From the NCBI GenBank assembly GCA_001643675.2, contig LSRY02000046.1, positions 62,001 to 126,000 on the forward strand: DNA of 64,000 nt, written 5' to 3'. Shown in pieces: positions 36,369 through 47,500 of the stretch; within the stretch, counting starts at the first letter, position 1; every line of letters begins with the position of its first letter. Source of the DNA: Monocercomonoides exilis. Its lineage: Eukaryota > Preaxostyla > Oxymonadida > Polymastigidae. Made by a program: the position numbers and the translations under genes. The notes under the pieces were generated by a model. The model saw nothing but the letters and a program-made list of their open reading frames with translations. It was not told the DNA's origin and ran no database searches.

Positions 36369-37127
36369 TTAACAACATCCATTTAACTTCTTTGCTCTCT
36401 TGTAAAACTGTTTACTCGAATCATTAAGAGCTGCTGACCTTTCCACCAAATCATCAATTTTTTCTCCTCGTTCAAGAACTTTATCTATATTTTCAACCAT
36501 GACAGCCTTAACTGCATCAATTTCCCTTTGAAGTCGGAGTATTCTGAAAAACATGAAAAATGATGCAAAACAAAAAAACAACAACATATTGTAAAGTTTC
36601 AACGTAACAAAATAAAATTGCTAAGATCACACTTGTCCGCTTCAGCTGGATTTTGCAGTCGCTTTATTTCAGAAGTTAGATCAATCGTAGCTGCCTTCTG
36701 AAGAAGTCCTAGCGAAGATGAAATTCCGCTTTGCGTCGGATAAGATACATCTGTAACTGTACATGCTGCTCTACCATCAGATTTTACAACCACATGAAAC
36801 ACATGTTGGATATCTGGATAATTTAATGAACGCATTCCTCCAGGTGCAACTTTTCCGCAAAGGACTCTAATTGCTTTTTTTAAATACATAAGAAATATTT
36901 TTAAAATACAAAAATAGGAAAACACGAAGACATTCATCCATACCCATTTGTATAAGTGATTTGCAGTTTTTCCGTTCAAAAAAAGGAATTGAAGAAAGGT
37001 CATATTCATCTTTTGTGATAATAACTTTAGATTCATCAACTATTCGTTCTGAAGCAGGACGAGTGCAAAGTGCAAGTCCAATAACCTTCATATCCTTTAG
37101 TTTTTTAGTTCTTAGATCAATGCCCAT
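36369..37127 (-). CDS. YKT6: Ykt6-like longin R-SNARE
   Basis: Lipid-anchored R-SNARE acting in ER-Golgi, endosomal and vacuolar/autophagic fusion. Three exons. The longin domain starts KVIGLALCTRPASERIV and YDLSSIPFFERKNCKSL (Ykt6: YDVSSFSFFQR), then after a GTATGG intron AIRVLCGKVAP, and FHVVVKSDGRAACTVTDVSY. The linker IKRLQNPAEADK matches the Ykt6 YQNPREAD hallmark. After a GTGTGA intron the SNARE motif LQREIDAVKAVMVENIDKVL and ERGEKIDDLVERSAALNDSS contains the zero-layer Arg (VLERGEK). The C terminus reads KRAKKLNGCC followed directly by TAA: the two lipidated Cys are present but the usual three residues of the CCAIM CaaX box are missing. The ATG at 37127 adds a dozen residues before the Ykt6-like MK start; the internal ATG is an alternative. 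Confidence 0.85.
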
Positions 37128-37285
37128 ATTGATACACTTTTATTTTTCTCTCTCTTCTGTCAAACAATATGTTGTCAGAATTATTTCCATTTTTTGTTGA
37201 AGTGATCAAATGAGCGATTTCACATGAAATTTGGTATATTTTTTCTTATGACCTATTATGGCTTTGAGATCATACTCCAAATTTG
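37128..37285. promoter_or_regulatory. Bidirectional promoter region, YKT6 / AP4M1
   Basis: 158 bp between divergent start codons of two membrane-traffic genes. It contains pyrimidine runs but no motif that I can name. Confidence 0.45.
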
Positions 37286-38635
37286 ATGATTTCACAGTTT
37301 TACATATTAAACGTAAAAGGGGATACACTATTTTACAAAGACTATCGTGGAGATATCCCTCACATTACTTCTGATGATTATTGGCATGAAATGCAATCGA
37401 CAAAGGGGAAATGTGGACCAATTTTCAACATTGATGGAGTCAATTTTGTTAGCTTATTTGTTAATGATCTATATTTCGTTGTTGCAACAATTTTCAATGG
37501 ATCTCCAACTTACCTTTTGGAGTTGCTTTCTGCGATTTCACGCAATATTTCAGACTTTTGCGGTTCAACATCTGAATTGACTGTTCGAGAACATTACTCG
37601 CTGATTCTTGAATTAGTCGACGAAGTTTTAAATTTTGGTCATGCACAAACAACAAGCACAGACGATATCAAGCCTTTCGTCAAATCTGATTCGTCTGATA
37701 AATCTTCGAAAAGTTCTGTTGTTGGAGCTCTCAGCAAACTTCGTTCTTTTCTTCCGCCTTCACTTCTATATGCTGATGACACAACTAGCAGTGAAACAGC
37801 TCAAAAATCCATCACAGATGAATCAAACGTTAACAATGTATTTTTAGATCTTTTAGAAACTATTCACGTCACAATTGGAAAGGCAAGAGAAATAATCACA
37901 TCAGAGGTAACAGGATGCGTCAATCTTAAATCTTATTGTAAAGGAGTTATAGCTACAAAGCTGAGTTTTCTCCAACACATTCTTATGGCAGATACAACGC
38001 AAGCTGCACATGCCCTTCCTCATTCAGTTATATTAGATGATGCTTCTTTTCATTCAATTGTTGATGCCGATGCATTTGAAAAAGATAAGTCGCTTCGAAT
38101 AAGCTCTTTACCCATTGGTGAGACACAACTTATGCAGTATCGCATCTCAAAGAAAGTTACTCTTCCTTTGTCACTTGTTGTGAGCTACAATGAAATAAAT
38201 CCACACAGAGTTGAGCTACTGCTGAAACTCATCACAGACATTCCGGCGGATGTGGCATGCACGAAGATATGCGTGAAGGTGAAGGTTCCAGCGAGCGTCA
38301 GCGGGGTCAATTTTGTGTCTCAATCAGAGGAGTCGTCGAAGAGGAAAGAGATGACTGAATACTCTCTAGGTGACCACGAGGTGGTGTGGATGACAGATCC
38401 AATGGAGAAAGACGAGGAACGCGGAATGCTGCTGCGCATCAGCACGGACGACACCATCACACCACTTTTCAGGAAGCAGATGGGTCCGGCAGTGCTCTTC
38501 TTTGAGGTGCCTAACTACACTCCATCTACTCTCTCAATGCAATTTGACTCAATTTCCGATGGCAGTCGCTCGTTTAACCCGTCACGTTGGATCAGACGAA
38601 TGACTTTCAGCGGATCTTGTGTGTTTCGTTTCTGA
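37286..38635 (+). CDS. AP4M1: AP-4 adaptor complex mu subunit
   Basis: Medium subunit of the AP-4 coat, which sorts cargo at the trans-Golgi network. Uninterrupted 449-aa protein, close to the human 453 aa. The N-terminal longin domain begins MISQFYILNVKGDTLFYKDY (human AP4M1: [20 protein letters not shown]), with LYFVVATIFNGSPTYLLELL and ELVDEVLNFGHAQTTSTDDI, the last matching the family DEVLDYGYVQTTSTE. A Ser-rich linker (residues about 130-190) precedes the mu homology domain: TGCVNLKSYCKGVIATKLSF, QYRISKKVTLPLSLVVSYNE, RKEMTEYSLGDHEVVW, VLFFEVPNYTPSTLSMQF, ending GSCVFRF. The start is the ATG at 37286, giving the family-typical MISQF. Retention of AP-4 is not universal among protists. Confidence 0.9.
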   Translation: MISQFYILNVKGDTLFYKDYRGDIPHITSDDYWHEMQSTKGKCGPIFNIDGVNFVSLFVNDLYFVVATIFNGSPTYLLELLSAISRNISDFCGSTSELTVREHYSLILELVDEVLNFGHAQTTSTDDIKPFVKSDSSDKSSKSSVVGALSKLRSFLPPSLLYADDTTSSETAQKSITDESNVNNVFLDLLETIHVTIGKAREIITSEVTGCVNLKSYCKGVIATKLSFLQHILMADTTQAAHALPHSVILDDASFHSIVDADAFEKDKSLRISSLPIGETQLMQYRISKKVTLPLSLVVSYNEINPHRVELLLKLITDIPADVACTKICVKVKVPASVSGVNFVSQSEESSKRKEMTEYSLGDHEVVWMTDPMEKDEERGMLLRISTDDTITPLFRKQMGPAVLFFEVPNYTPSTLSMQFDSISDGSRSFNPSRWIRRMTFSGSCVFRF

Positions 38636-39303
38636 AGTGTTTATAGCGAAGAGGAGGATTCTGTGAATGCAAATGCGACGAGATTGGGATTATGTTGAAC
38701 TGTTTAAAGTCTGAGTAATTTTTTATTATTTTTTTAATTTTAGCGACTCAGAACATTTGAAATAACAATTTGCTTTTATGCAGAAAATAAAACTACGAGT
38801 TCACAACAATGCTTTGATCGCATTTCTTATCTTTCATCTTCATCATACTCTTCCTTTTTCCTGTTCTTGGGAAAATTATTTCTTTTCCCACATTTTTATC
38901 TTTGCTTATCATTCTTACATATCTTCTCTTATTTTATTAGTTTTCAAATTGTTTTGGATCAATTCGTATTCTATTTTTGATTCTCTTTATAACTGCTCTT
39001 TACATACTTTAAGATCATATATTTTTACTGTTTATCTCTGTCTTTTTGAAACTTTTCTTTCATTTTTATACAGTAAGAAAACTTTGATCTTCCTGAGTTT
39101 TGCTATCATCTCATTACATTCTGTAACTTTATTGAAATACTTTTCTAACTATCCTCCAAACTATCCTTCATGTTCACTTTATTTAAACAAAATGCAAATA
39201 TTGCAAGAATGATTTATTATTAATTTGTTTTGCCAAAAAATCTCTTCACCAAAAATACTTTTGAGAAAAAATTCTGCCGCTTTCAATTATTCAGTCAATA
39301 TAT
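38636..39303. other. Intergenic region between convergent AP4M1 and UEV genes
   Basis: About 670 bp, very T-rich on the plus strand. The 144-codon plus-strand frame at 38778-39212 is Phe/Leu/Ser-rich and biased by composition; no motif. Confidence 0.55.
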
Positions 39304-39971
39304 TCAATACTTTGCTCCTTCCGGTGGTTGCGATGTTCTTGGGCATGTCTTCATCATATCTGCAATTGCTCGCAAAGTGCCTCTGATAGTGTTGTCAGGT
39401 ACCCAATTCTTCAAATATGGTAATTTATCTCGAACGACCTACAAAATCATTGGAACATATTAAATTTATTTATCAGAAAATACTACTTATAAATTATTAT
39501 TCACACCCTTCCAGATCCATCAACGCAAGGAATGTTGATGCGATCAACAAATTGAAAAGTTGGAGGTTCTTTTGGGTAATCTTCTCCACAGTATATCTTC
39601 AAATTATAGAATCGTCCAGCAAATTGTGTTGTTTCATTTCCAACTATGCAGCCCACCCAATCATGAAGTTGTGGCTAAAAATATTTATGGAAAGTTTTGA
39701 AAATGAAAAAATAAATAAAAACAATGAATTAAATAAAACAAACATCATCTCCATCAACACCAAAAGAAACAGTTGTATGAAAATCACCTCCACCTGTTTT
39801 AGCATCTTTTTCTCCAACTTCAAGCTCAGAAAGAAGACGAAAGCTTCTGGGAAGTGCAGTTGATTCTTTCAGAATAAATTTGCAATAAATTGAAAATAAT
39901 ACATGACAATAACATAATTTTAGCATGATTACTTTAAAAATGACATCAAATGAAAATGACATACGCGCCAT
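39304..39971 (-). CDS. UBE2V: Ubiquitin E2 variant (UEV, Mms2/UBE2V-like)
   Basis: Catalytically inactive E2 variant; with Ubc13 the family builds Lys63-linked ubiquitin chains. Four exons. The first is only 7 nt (ATGGCGC, donor GTATGT) and joins to give MAQSTALPRSFRLLSELEVG (UBE2V: VPRNFRLLEELEEGQKG). Then come DFHTTVSFGVDGDD, and after a GTTTGT intron PQLHDWVGCIVGNETTQFAG, RFYNLKIYCGEDYPKEPPTF and QFVDRINIPCVDGSGR. After a GTGTGA intron the last exon reads VVRDKLPYLKNWVPDNTIRG and TLRAIADMMKTCPRTSQPPE, ending GAKY. The QPPEG C-terminal hallmark is present. The segment around the usual E2 active-site position reads PCVDGSGR, without the GSICLD signature, as expected for a UEV. It stops with TGA. 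Confidence 0.9.
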
Positions 39972-40673
39972 CAATTTTTAGTTGTAATCAAGAATTACAA
40001 TAACAAAGTAAGGGCATTTTCATTCATTTTTTATTCCATAACAAAAAATGAACTACGTGCATTAATGTTTCTGTTTTGTTCGATATATTGTGAAATATGA
40101 ATGAAATCAATTCTGAACGAACCAGAATAAATATTGATGAACAATTTCTTGTTCGAGCATTAAAGAATGCGAGATTTCGACTGTAAACGAAATATTGTTA
40201 ATGATTAATTTGATTTTTATTTATGCATAACTCTGGGTTACATCTTCAAATTAAACTCCCTTGAAAGTTCCATTGGAAGGACTTTTTACAAAAATATGAA
40301 TCAACGAAACAAACAAATAACATTTTGAACAAAGAGAGAGAACAGAAAAATCATTAATAATTCAGAAAAGCAAACAAAAAGTGAATAAATGCTTTAGGGA
40401 TATTTGAATATTATTTTCGTGAAAAATTTGTTTATTGAAGATGTGAATCAATTAAAAGTTATTTCTTGTTTGAGATATAGACACAAATTATTTTTTCAAT
40501 GAGTATTGCCTTGTGAAACTCATTTCAAATAATTATGATTTTTGCGTTGAGACCCATTTTAAAATTTTTTTAAAGTCTGTTTTTTGATGTGATTTTTTTG
40601 CTTTTTAAAATAGATTATGATTATTTTGTATGTGTATACCATTTTCTCAGCACACCAGAAGTATTAGTGATAA
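39972..40673. other. Intergenic region between divergent UEV and TRAPPC2
   Basis: About 700 bp of AT-rich sequence with no recognised element; it must contain both promoters. Confidence 0.5.
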
Positions 40674-41156
40674 ATGCTCGTTTTTGTTATTGTTGGAAAA
40701 AGCGATATTCCTTTATATCAAGCAATGTTTATAAAGTCTAATGAAACGGAAGATGTATCACGCTCTGATCAATTTTTAATACACGCAGCACTTGATTGCG
40801 TTGATGAACAAGTTTGGCAAAACTCAGCACCGTTCCTCAGAATGGTTGATTTTTCTGAAAAAGCGCAAATTTTTGCATATGTTACTCCTGGCCATACTAG
40901 ATTTATGCTATATGTGGAAGAGCCTACAGCACAAACAGAATCGCTTGCAGAGAGCTTTTTTAAGCAAGTTCACGAGACTTATATGAAGGTATACTCAATT
41001 TTTTATAGAAAAGAATTTTTGATTTCTAAATGAATTTTTCAAAAGGTAATTTTGAATCCATTTTATGAAGCAAATACCCCCATCACCATGAGTGCATTCG
41101 ATGAAAAGATTAAAAACATTGGAATGAAAACTTTTTCTTCGTATTTACCAAGATGA
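40674..41156 (+). CDS. TRAPPC2: TRAPPC2 / sedlin (Trs20), TRAPP complex subunit
   Basis: Small longin-fold core subunit of TRAPP tethering complexes, Rab1 exchange factors in ER-Golgi traffic. Two exons, about 140 aa as in animals. Exon 1: MLVFVIVGKSDIPLYQAMF (family FVIVGHxDNPVFEMEF), DQFLIHAALDCVDEQVW (NQFIAHAALDLVDENMW), RMVDFSEKAQIFAYVTPGHT and FFKQVHETYMK. A 55-bp intron with donor GTATAC joins to VILNPFYEANTPITMSAFDE, matching the NPFYEPNSPI signature, and the protein ends FSSYLPR-TGA. The frame and length leave little doubt. Confidence 0.93.
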
Positions 41157-41560
41157 CAGGCCTCAAAGCAAAAATCCAATTATTTTTGTAAAATTAAGTT
41201 CAACACTTTTTCAGAATTACCATTTCTTATGATGGCATGCCATTAATGATAGCATGATCATCTTTATTTTTTCCTATTTGTTGTGTAATTTTGAACAAGA
41301 ATGCAAATAATTTATATTAAAAAAACATTATTTCATTTCCAATTCCAATAAAAAATTAAATAAAAAAGAAAGAAGAAAAATTATTTGAGTAGAAATAAAC
41401 TGAAGATTGATTGAGGTGACAAATGGAAACAGCGGAAAGTTAAGAATATTTAAGTTGTAAAAGATATAAAGACATTTCAGCAACATTAAGAACACAACAA
41501 GATTGAAGAGAACGGAGAAATCATAATGAACGCAAGGCAGATTCACAAAATAATGACAAA
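41157..41560. other. Intergenic region between convergent TRAPPC2 and STAG genes
   Basis: About 400 bp holding the two 3' ends; no other feature seen. Confidence 0.5.
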
Positions 41561-44500
41561 TCACAGAACATTGTCAGTGAAAAGTGAATCGTCGTTAATC
41601 GCCTCCACTTCTTCATCTTCATCATCGGAGCTTTCGTTCTCGTCCATTTCAACTTTAGATTTCTTTCCTTTTCCATTTTTTGAGTTTTGCGTGCCTTTCT
41701 TTTTGTTTGGTGTTGCTTGAGTAACTTTTTTGCTTCTGAGCGATTTTCGTGGCTCCTTCACTGTAACTTCTTCACTTTCATCTTCACTAGCTTCTTCAAT
41801 TTCCTCAATATCTGCTTTTTTCCCTGTTTTTCCTTTTTCTGATTCTTTCTTCGTTTTACCAGCAGTCTGCTTTGCTTTTTCTTTTCTCTGAACATCTTTG
41901 CTTTCCTCTTCTACTTCCTCTTCCTCTCCTTCCGCATTCTTCCTCCTTCTTTCTTCGTTCTTTTCTTTCTCAGCTTTAACTTCTCCTTTGCTGGCAACAC
42001 TTCCCCCTGCTTCCTTTGGCTTGTCCCTCACTTCAACTTCCTTCTTCCCGCGAAGCGTGTCAAAGTAGCTGGTGATAAAGTAGAAGCGATACGGATGCGC
42101 TTCTTCCATTTCCTTCGTAAGAGACCCACTTTTCTTCACAAGATAGCGCATTCTGAGTGAATAACATAACAAAAGGAAGATAAAAAGACAGAAAAAAATA
42201 AAAAAATAAATATTTACATTAAAAATGTTGACAAGTATAAAATAGTTAGATAGCACACAATGACCACTTTTCAGTGATAGACAAATGTTTGGCGATTGAA
42301 ATCAAGAATGCAAAGACGCAGCCGCGATCAGCCATATCACGCACTCCCCATTCAATCAGATACTTTGAGCATTCAGTCAGCTCGGCATGACGCGGAGACA
42401 AGAAGTGGAGATCGAGCGAGGTAAGAGCAGAAGAAATAGACAGAGAGGCAGAAGAAGCAGCAGAGGAAGAGGAAGCTAAGGAACGAGAACGGCACAGCTT
42501 GGAAATGATAGAAGTGGCATAAGTCAAAGAAAGAAGGGTTCTTGGCGTCGAGTCTGCAGAAGAGGAAGTTGAAGAAGAAGAATTAGACGAGGAAGTCGAA
42601 GAGAATGAAGAAGAAGAAGAAGGCGACAGAATGCCATTTTCATTGTCTGAAGCAGAAAGACCTCTTCTTTCCTCGTCACCGAGCTCGTCTGGCGGAACAA
42701 CAAGAAGCGCTGTGATGTACTTCACAACTTGTGCATCCACCCGCCAACTTGGCTTAATCAGCTCTTCCTTTTCTTCGATGTCTTCTCCTTTCTTTTCGGA
42801 GTCAATGCTTTTTCCTTTCTTCTTCCCTTTCTCCTCTCCACTCAATCTCTTCCTTTCCTCCACCATTTCCTCCCATCCTTTCTCTTCGTCCACTTTCGCC
42901 CTCACCAAATCCACAACTTCCAGTGCTCTGTCTGACACTCTATTTCCACACCCAACCAGCAGCACACACACCAAATACAGCACAGCCCTCCCGTCCTGCC
43001 ACAGAATCATCATCCACTTCGCATACTCAACAAGACTCTCCAGTCGCGTAAGGATCGCCGAGCGTATCTGGGAAAGCGCTTGATACGCAGGCGACGAGGC
43101 CAGCTGGATAAGATACGGTAGAAGAAGTGTGCGATGCTTCAGAGGAAGAGAGAGAATTGCGGTGGAAGAGAAGGCAGAGGATGAGGATGATGAAGAGGAT
43201 GATGTTTCAGCAAGAGCTGCAGGAGTCAACGGATCATCAGCAACGTTGTTAATGATGTACAGATAGGACTCGAGAAGAGACAGAATGGCTGATTCAGAAG
43301 AAGCAGTCGAAGACGAGTCAGCCAGAGATGATATCAAAGATGGTGTCTTCGGAGAAAAGACTGAAGCCGAAGGGGCAGACGCAGCTGAATAAGAAGATGA
43401 TGTCGAAGCTAATGGCGAAGAGAGAGAAAGAGGAAGCACTTCAGAAATCAGATCCGGCGAAGACAAGAACAAAAGCTGCCTATTCCGTATTTCCTGTTGG
43501 GATGGCAGATTTTTGCTTTTCTGCCCTGCCTTTCCGCCATTTGCTGCTTCGTCGCCTTCTCCTTCGCCTTCTTCCTCATCAGTCTTTCTTCTCTTTTTGG
43601 TTCCGCTTTTCGGCTTTGCAGATTTCTCTTTTCTTTTCTTGCTTTCTTCTTTCTCGTTTTGCGTTTGTGTAATCTTCTTTCTCTTAAACACAGGCATTTT
43701 AACCTCATCTTTCTTTTCTTTTCCACCCTTCTCATTCGCTTTTACATGTTCACTTCCTTCTTCATCAAGTTCTGCTGCCTCTTTTTCTTCTTCGTCTTCA
43801 TCGTCGCTGTCTTTCACTTCTTCTATCTCGTCGCCTTCGATCTCTTCGCTTCGCGTATTTCTTCTATTCTTCTGGCTCTTCTGTGTTGCGGATGGATTCT
43901 TCTTATTGCCTTCTTCCTCTTCCTCCTCATTTTCCTCTTCTTCCTTCTTTTCCTCCTCATCTTCTTCGTCATCGTCTTCCTCTTCTTCTTTGTCCTCTTT
44001 CTCACCGCTTTCCCTCGTCTTCTCTCTCACAATCCTCTCCATCAGATCAGCCGTCTCCTTCTTCACAAAGTGCAGCCGAGTGAGCAGAAGTGGAATTGTG
44101 TTCAGTAGAAATCCTCGAAGCATCTTAAACTGCGTCAAAGTGCATCGGATGACCAGCCCGTCTTCTGTCGCTTCGGAACCAGCAGCGCTTTCTTCGCTGA
44201 ATACAGACGAAGACACACGCGGAGTGGCAGCTGAAGAAGACGATGAGGCAGAAGCAGAGGCAGATGATGAGCCAGAAGATGAACGAGATGCAGAAGGGCT
44301 GAGAAGAATAAGCAGCTCCAGACAGAATTGGAAGGAGCGCTCTCTGACCATCTCGTTGTGGTTATTCAGAAGTCGCAGCCCGACATCAAAAATGGCATTG
44401 ACAAGAGTCAAAGACGAGGAGAATGTGAGTGTCGGTGCAGATGTGATGGAAGCAGAGGAGCTCATCGAGTCTGCCAGCTCTTCATCAAGCTCTGCTGTTC

Positions 44501-47500
44501 CCAATGAAACAGAAGCAGCAGATGAAGAGGAAGATGAAGAGCTTGCCTGGCTTTTTCTCTTCTGTCTTCTTTCGATTGTTTGCAGCAGCTCAGCTTCCTG
44601 TTCACCCTCACCGTCTGCATCCAGATCTTCTTCGATCTCAATTGGCCCATCGTTTTCTGCTCCATTTTTCTTCTTCCCTTTTTTGGCTGTTTTTGATTCT
44701 TTGGCATCTTTCTCTTTGTTTTTCTCATCTGCTTTCTTCTTTCCTTTGCCTTTTTCCTTCTCTTCGTTTCCACTCTTCTTCCCCTTTCTCTTTTTATCCT
44801 CTTCATCTTCCACTTCTTTCTCCCTCGACTCAATCATCTTCTCTCCTTCCTCTCTCTCCTCCTCTCCTTTCTTCATGTCCTCCACCATCTTCTTCAGCCA
44901 GCTGACGCCTGCTCTCAAACACAGCAGCAGATACTTCATAACCTCGTTGTGCGAAGGCAAAGAGCCATCAGCCACATTCACAGCGAAGGAGAGCAAAAGA
45001 GACAGGAAAGGCGAGAGGAGAGAAAGAGGAGAGACATATTGCAGAAGATAGAACAGACGCTTCAGCTGCAGATGGAGCGTGGAAAGTGTCAAAGCTGAAC
45101 AGAATTATATAAATGTGAAATATGAACAATTTACGTGAATTTGCATTGGATGACATGATTGTCATTAGAATGTGACATAACACATAAAGATAAAAAAATA
45201 ATACATAGAGCGAAAAAGCTTCAATTAATCACAAGCAAAAGCAAGGATACAAACCAGCCTTTCCAACAGCTCCGATTTCCTTCAACCTTCCACTCTGCCC
45301 CAAAGTGGATTGCAACGGTATTCTATCAACACTGTCGCTGTCATCCTGTTCTTCAGTCACTTCAACCATCTCTTCTCCAATTGCTCTTTCACTGCCTTCG
45401 TTTCCTTCGCCCATCTCTCCGTCTTGTTGAGTTTCGAGTTTCAGCTGCTCAATCAGCCTTTCTATGCGCTGGAAGAGGAGCATGTAGAGATGAGAGAGGG
45501 ATATTTCAGCAGGAGTGTGTGTCGAAGGAGAAGAAGTGAGGAGAAGAGAGAAGGTTGAGCACAATGCAGACAGCACTGTTGATGTCTGGTGCTTCAGAAT
45601 GAGAGACGGAATGTGCTGCAAAAGAGAGGGAAGAGCCTGACACAGAAAAAAACAATACAAAATGAATAGAAAGATAACAGAAAAATGAGAAAAAAAAAAG
45701 ATTTTTAAGTTTTCTTGGCAATTGGAGTACAAACCTTTGCTAAAGCAGCATCGCTGGCGATGTTCCAATCGAGTGAAGGAAGCAAAAGAATGAAGCAGAG
45801 AATAATGTTGTTGTTTGTGGCAAAACGCACAAAAAGAGAAGGAAGCTGGCGGAATAAGACAAGCGAGAGATTGCTCATCGACGAAACTCTGAATGAAAAC
45901 GGTTGCTATTAAAAAAATTATTCACAAACAAATAATCAGCAAATATTGTTAATGATATAAATAGATAAATACACAAGAATACAAATATTCCAACAATGAA
46001 AATCACAAAAGCGAATGAAAAGTGTTAAATATTATATTCATTTTTATTGCATTTCTCTCTTTCTCTTCACTTTCAGCACACTTCAATCAGATTCAGCTTG
46101 GGAATCAACGCCTTCGACTCTCTCGTCAGCTTTTTGATTTTCAGATGAGACAGAATCTCTTTCAAGCCCATCTTGTTTTTCTTCCTCTCTTTTCTGTCTT
46201 CGTCGCTATCATCTTCGTTGCTGTCTGACCCGTCTTCGTCTTCTTTCTCTCCACTTTCGTTCTCTTCTTCGTTCTCTTCCTCGTTTTCTCCATCGTCTTT
46301 TTCCTCCTCTCCTCCTTTAGTTTTCTTTCCTCCTTGTTTCTTTGCCTTGTCTCTCCCTCTTTTTTTGGGCTTTTCCTTCTCCTGCGAAGGCGACGTGAAT
46401 GCCAACACGAGTGTCTGTACTGCCTCCATCAGCATACACGACACATACTCTGCCTCTTCTGTGCTGAGGGCTGCGTTTGAGGAAATGAATGACTCCGAAG
46501 AAGAAGAAGAAGCTGATGAAGATTGAGTCATTTGGCTTCTGCCTCTTTTTGATTTTTGTGTGGCTTTGTTGTCTTCGTCATCTTCTTCGCTTTCTTCTTC
46601 ATCTTTTTTTGATTGGCTACCTTTCTTTCCTCTTCCTCGTGCTTTTTTCTGCTTCGGCTCTTCTTTGTTGTCTGCAGGCGACAGTTCACCTGGCTCAGCT
46701 GACAGAAGCATTTCAAGATAGACAATCCAGTTCTATTTATAGAGAGGAAAAAATAGACATGTGTGTAAATTATTCAGAAATCAATAGAATTAATTTATTA
46801 AAAAATGAATCAAAAAAATTCAAATTGCTAAAAGTTCTCCAATTTCATTCATTTGCTTTTATATATTCAAAATGAAAATGCGGATTTATCTTTTTCTTTT
46901 TCATTCCTAAGCACACCATCAAATGAGGCTCCAGCATTGATCCAACAGCTGCCTGCACAATAAGATGAAGAAGTCTTTTCCTTTCTTCTGGCTGTTTTGC
47001 TTCTTCCATCACAAACTTCACAATAAACATGATGCTCTCACGAGATAAAACGGGATCTGAATGAAGAATTTATTGGATAAAAAAAACAAATAATTTCAAT
47101 ATTAAAAGAACAGAAATAACAAAATGATTTAAACGAATCAGTTCATAACAAAACGTAAAACTTTTTTTTTAAAAAAATTCAACAGATATTCCATCAAATT
47201 CAAAGTTCGGTAATAAAAAGCCATTCAACAACATGTCTTATTGCACATTGTCAACACACACCTGCCTGAGCACTGCGGCTGTCTGGAGAGACATCCATCG
47301 ATGGCATTGTTGCCAGTGAAATATAAAGGAACTTCACAGCTGCACAACGCGCCGCAAACGATGTCGGATGAATCAGCTGTTGCATCACTGCATTTTTCTG
47401 CACTCCGCTCATTTGCAGCAGTTGCACTTTCTCCTTTTCCTTCTCTTTCTCTTTTTCCTTTCCTTTTTCTTTCTTTCCGGCTTTCTTTGCTTTTTGCTGC

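Noticed and set aside
38778-39212. 144-codon plus-strand frame rich in Phe, Leu and Ser
   Set aside because: Explained by T-rich composition; no motif, and it lies between two well-supported convergent genes.
39304-39971. Reading the UEV gene as an active E2
   Set aside because: It lacks the GSICLD active-site signature and has the QPPEG C terminus of UEV proteins.
43513-45051. 512-codon plus-strand open frame, and other long frames opposite the STAG gene
   Set aside because: They are complements of Glu/Lys- and Ser-rich coding sequence; translation is Phe/Ser-rich without motifs, while the minus strand carries the STAG signatures.
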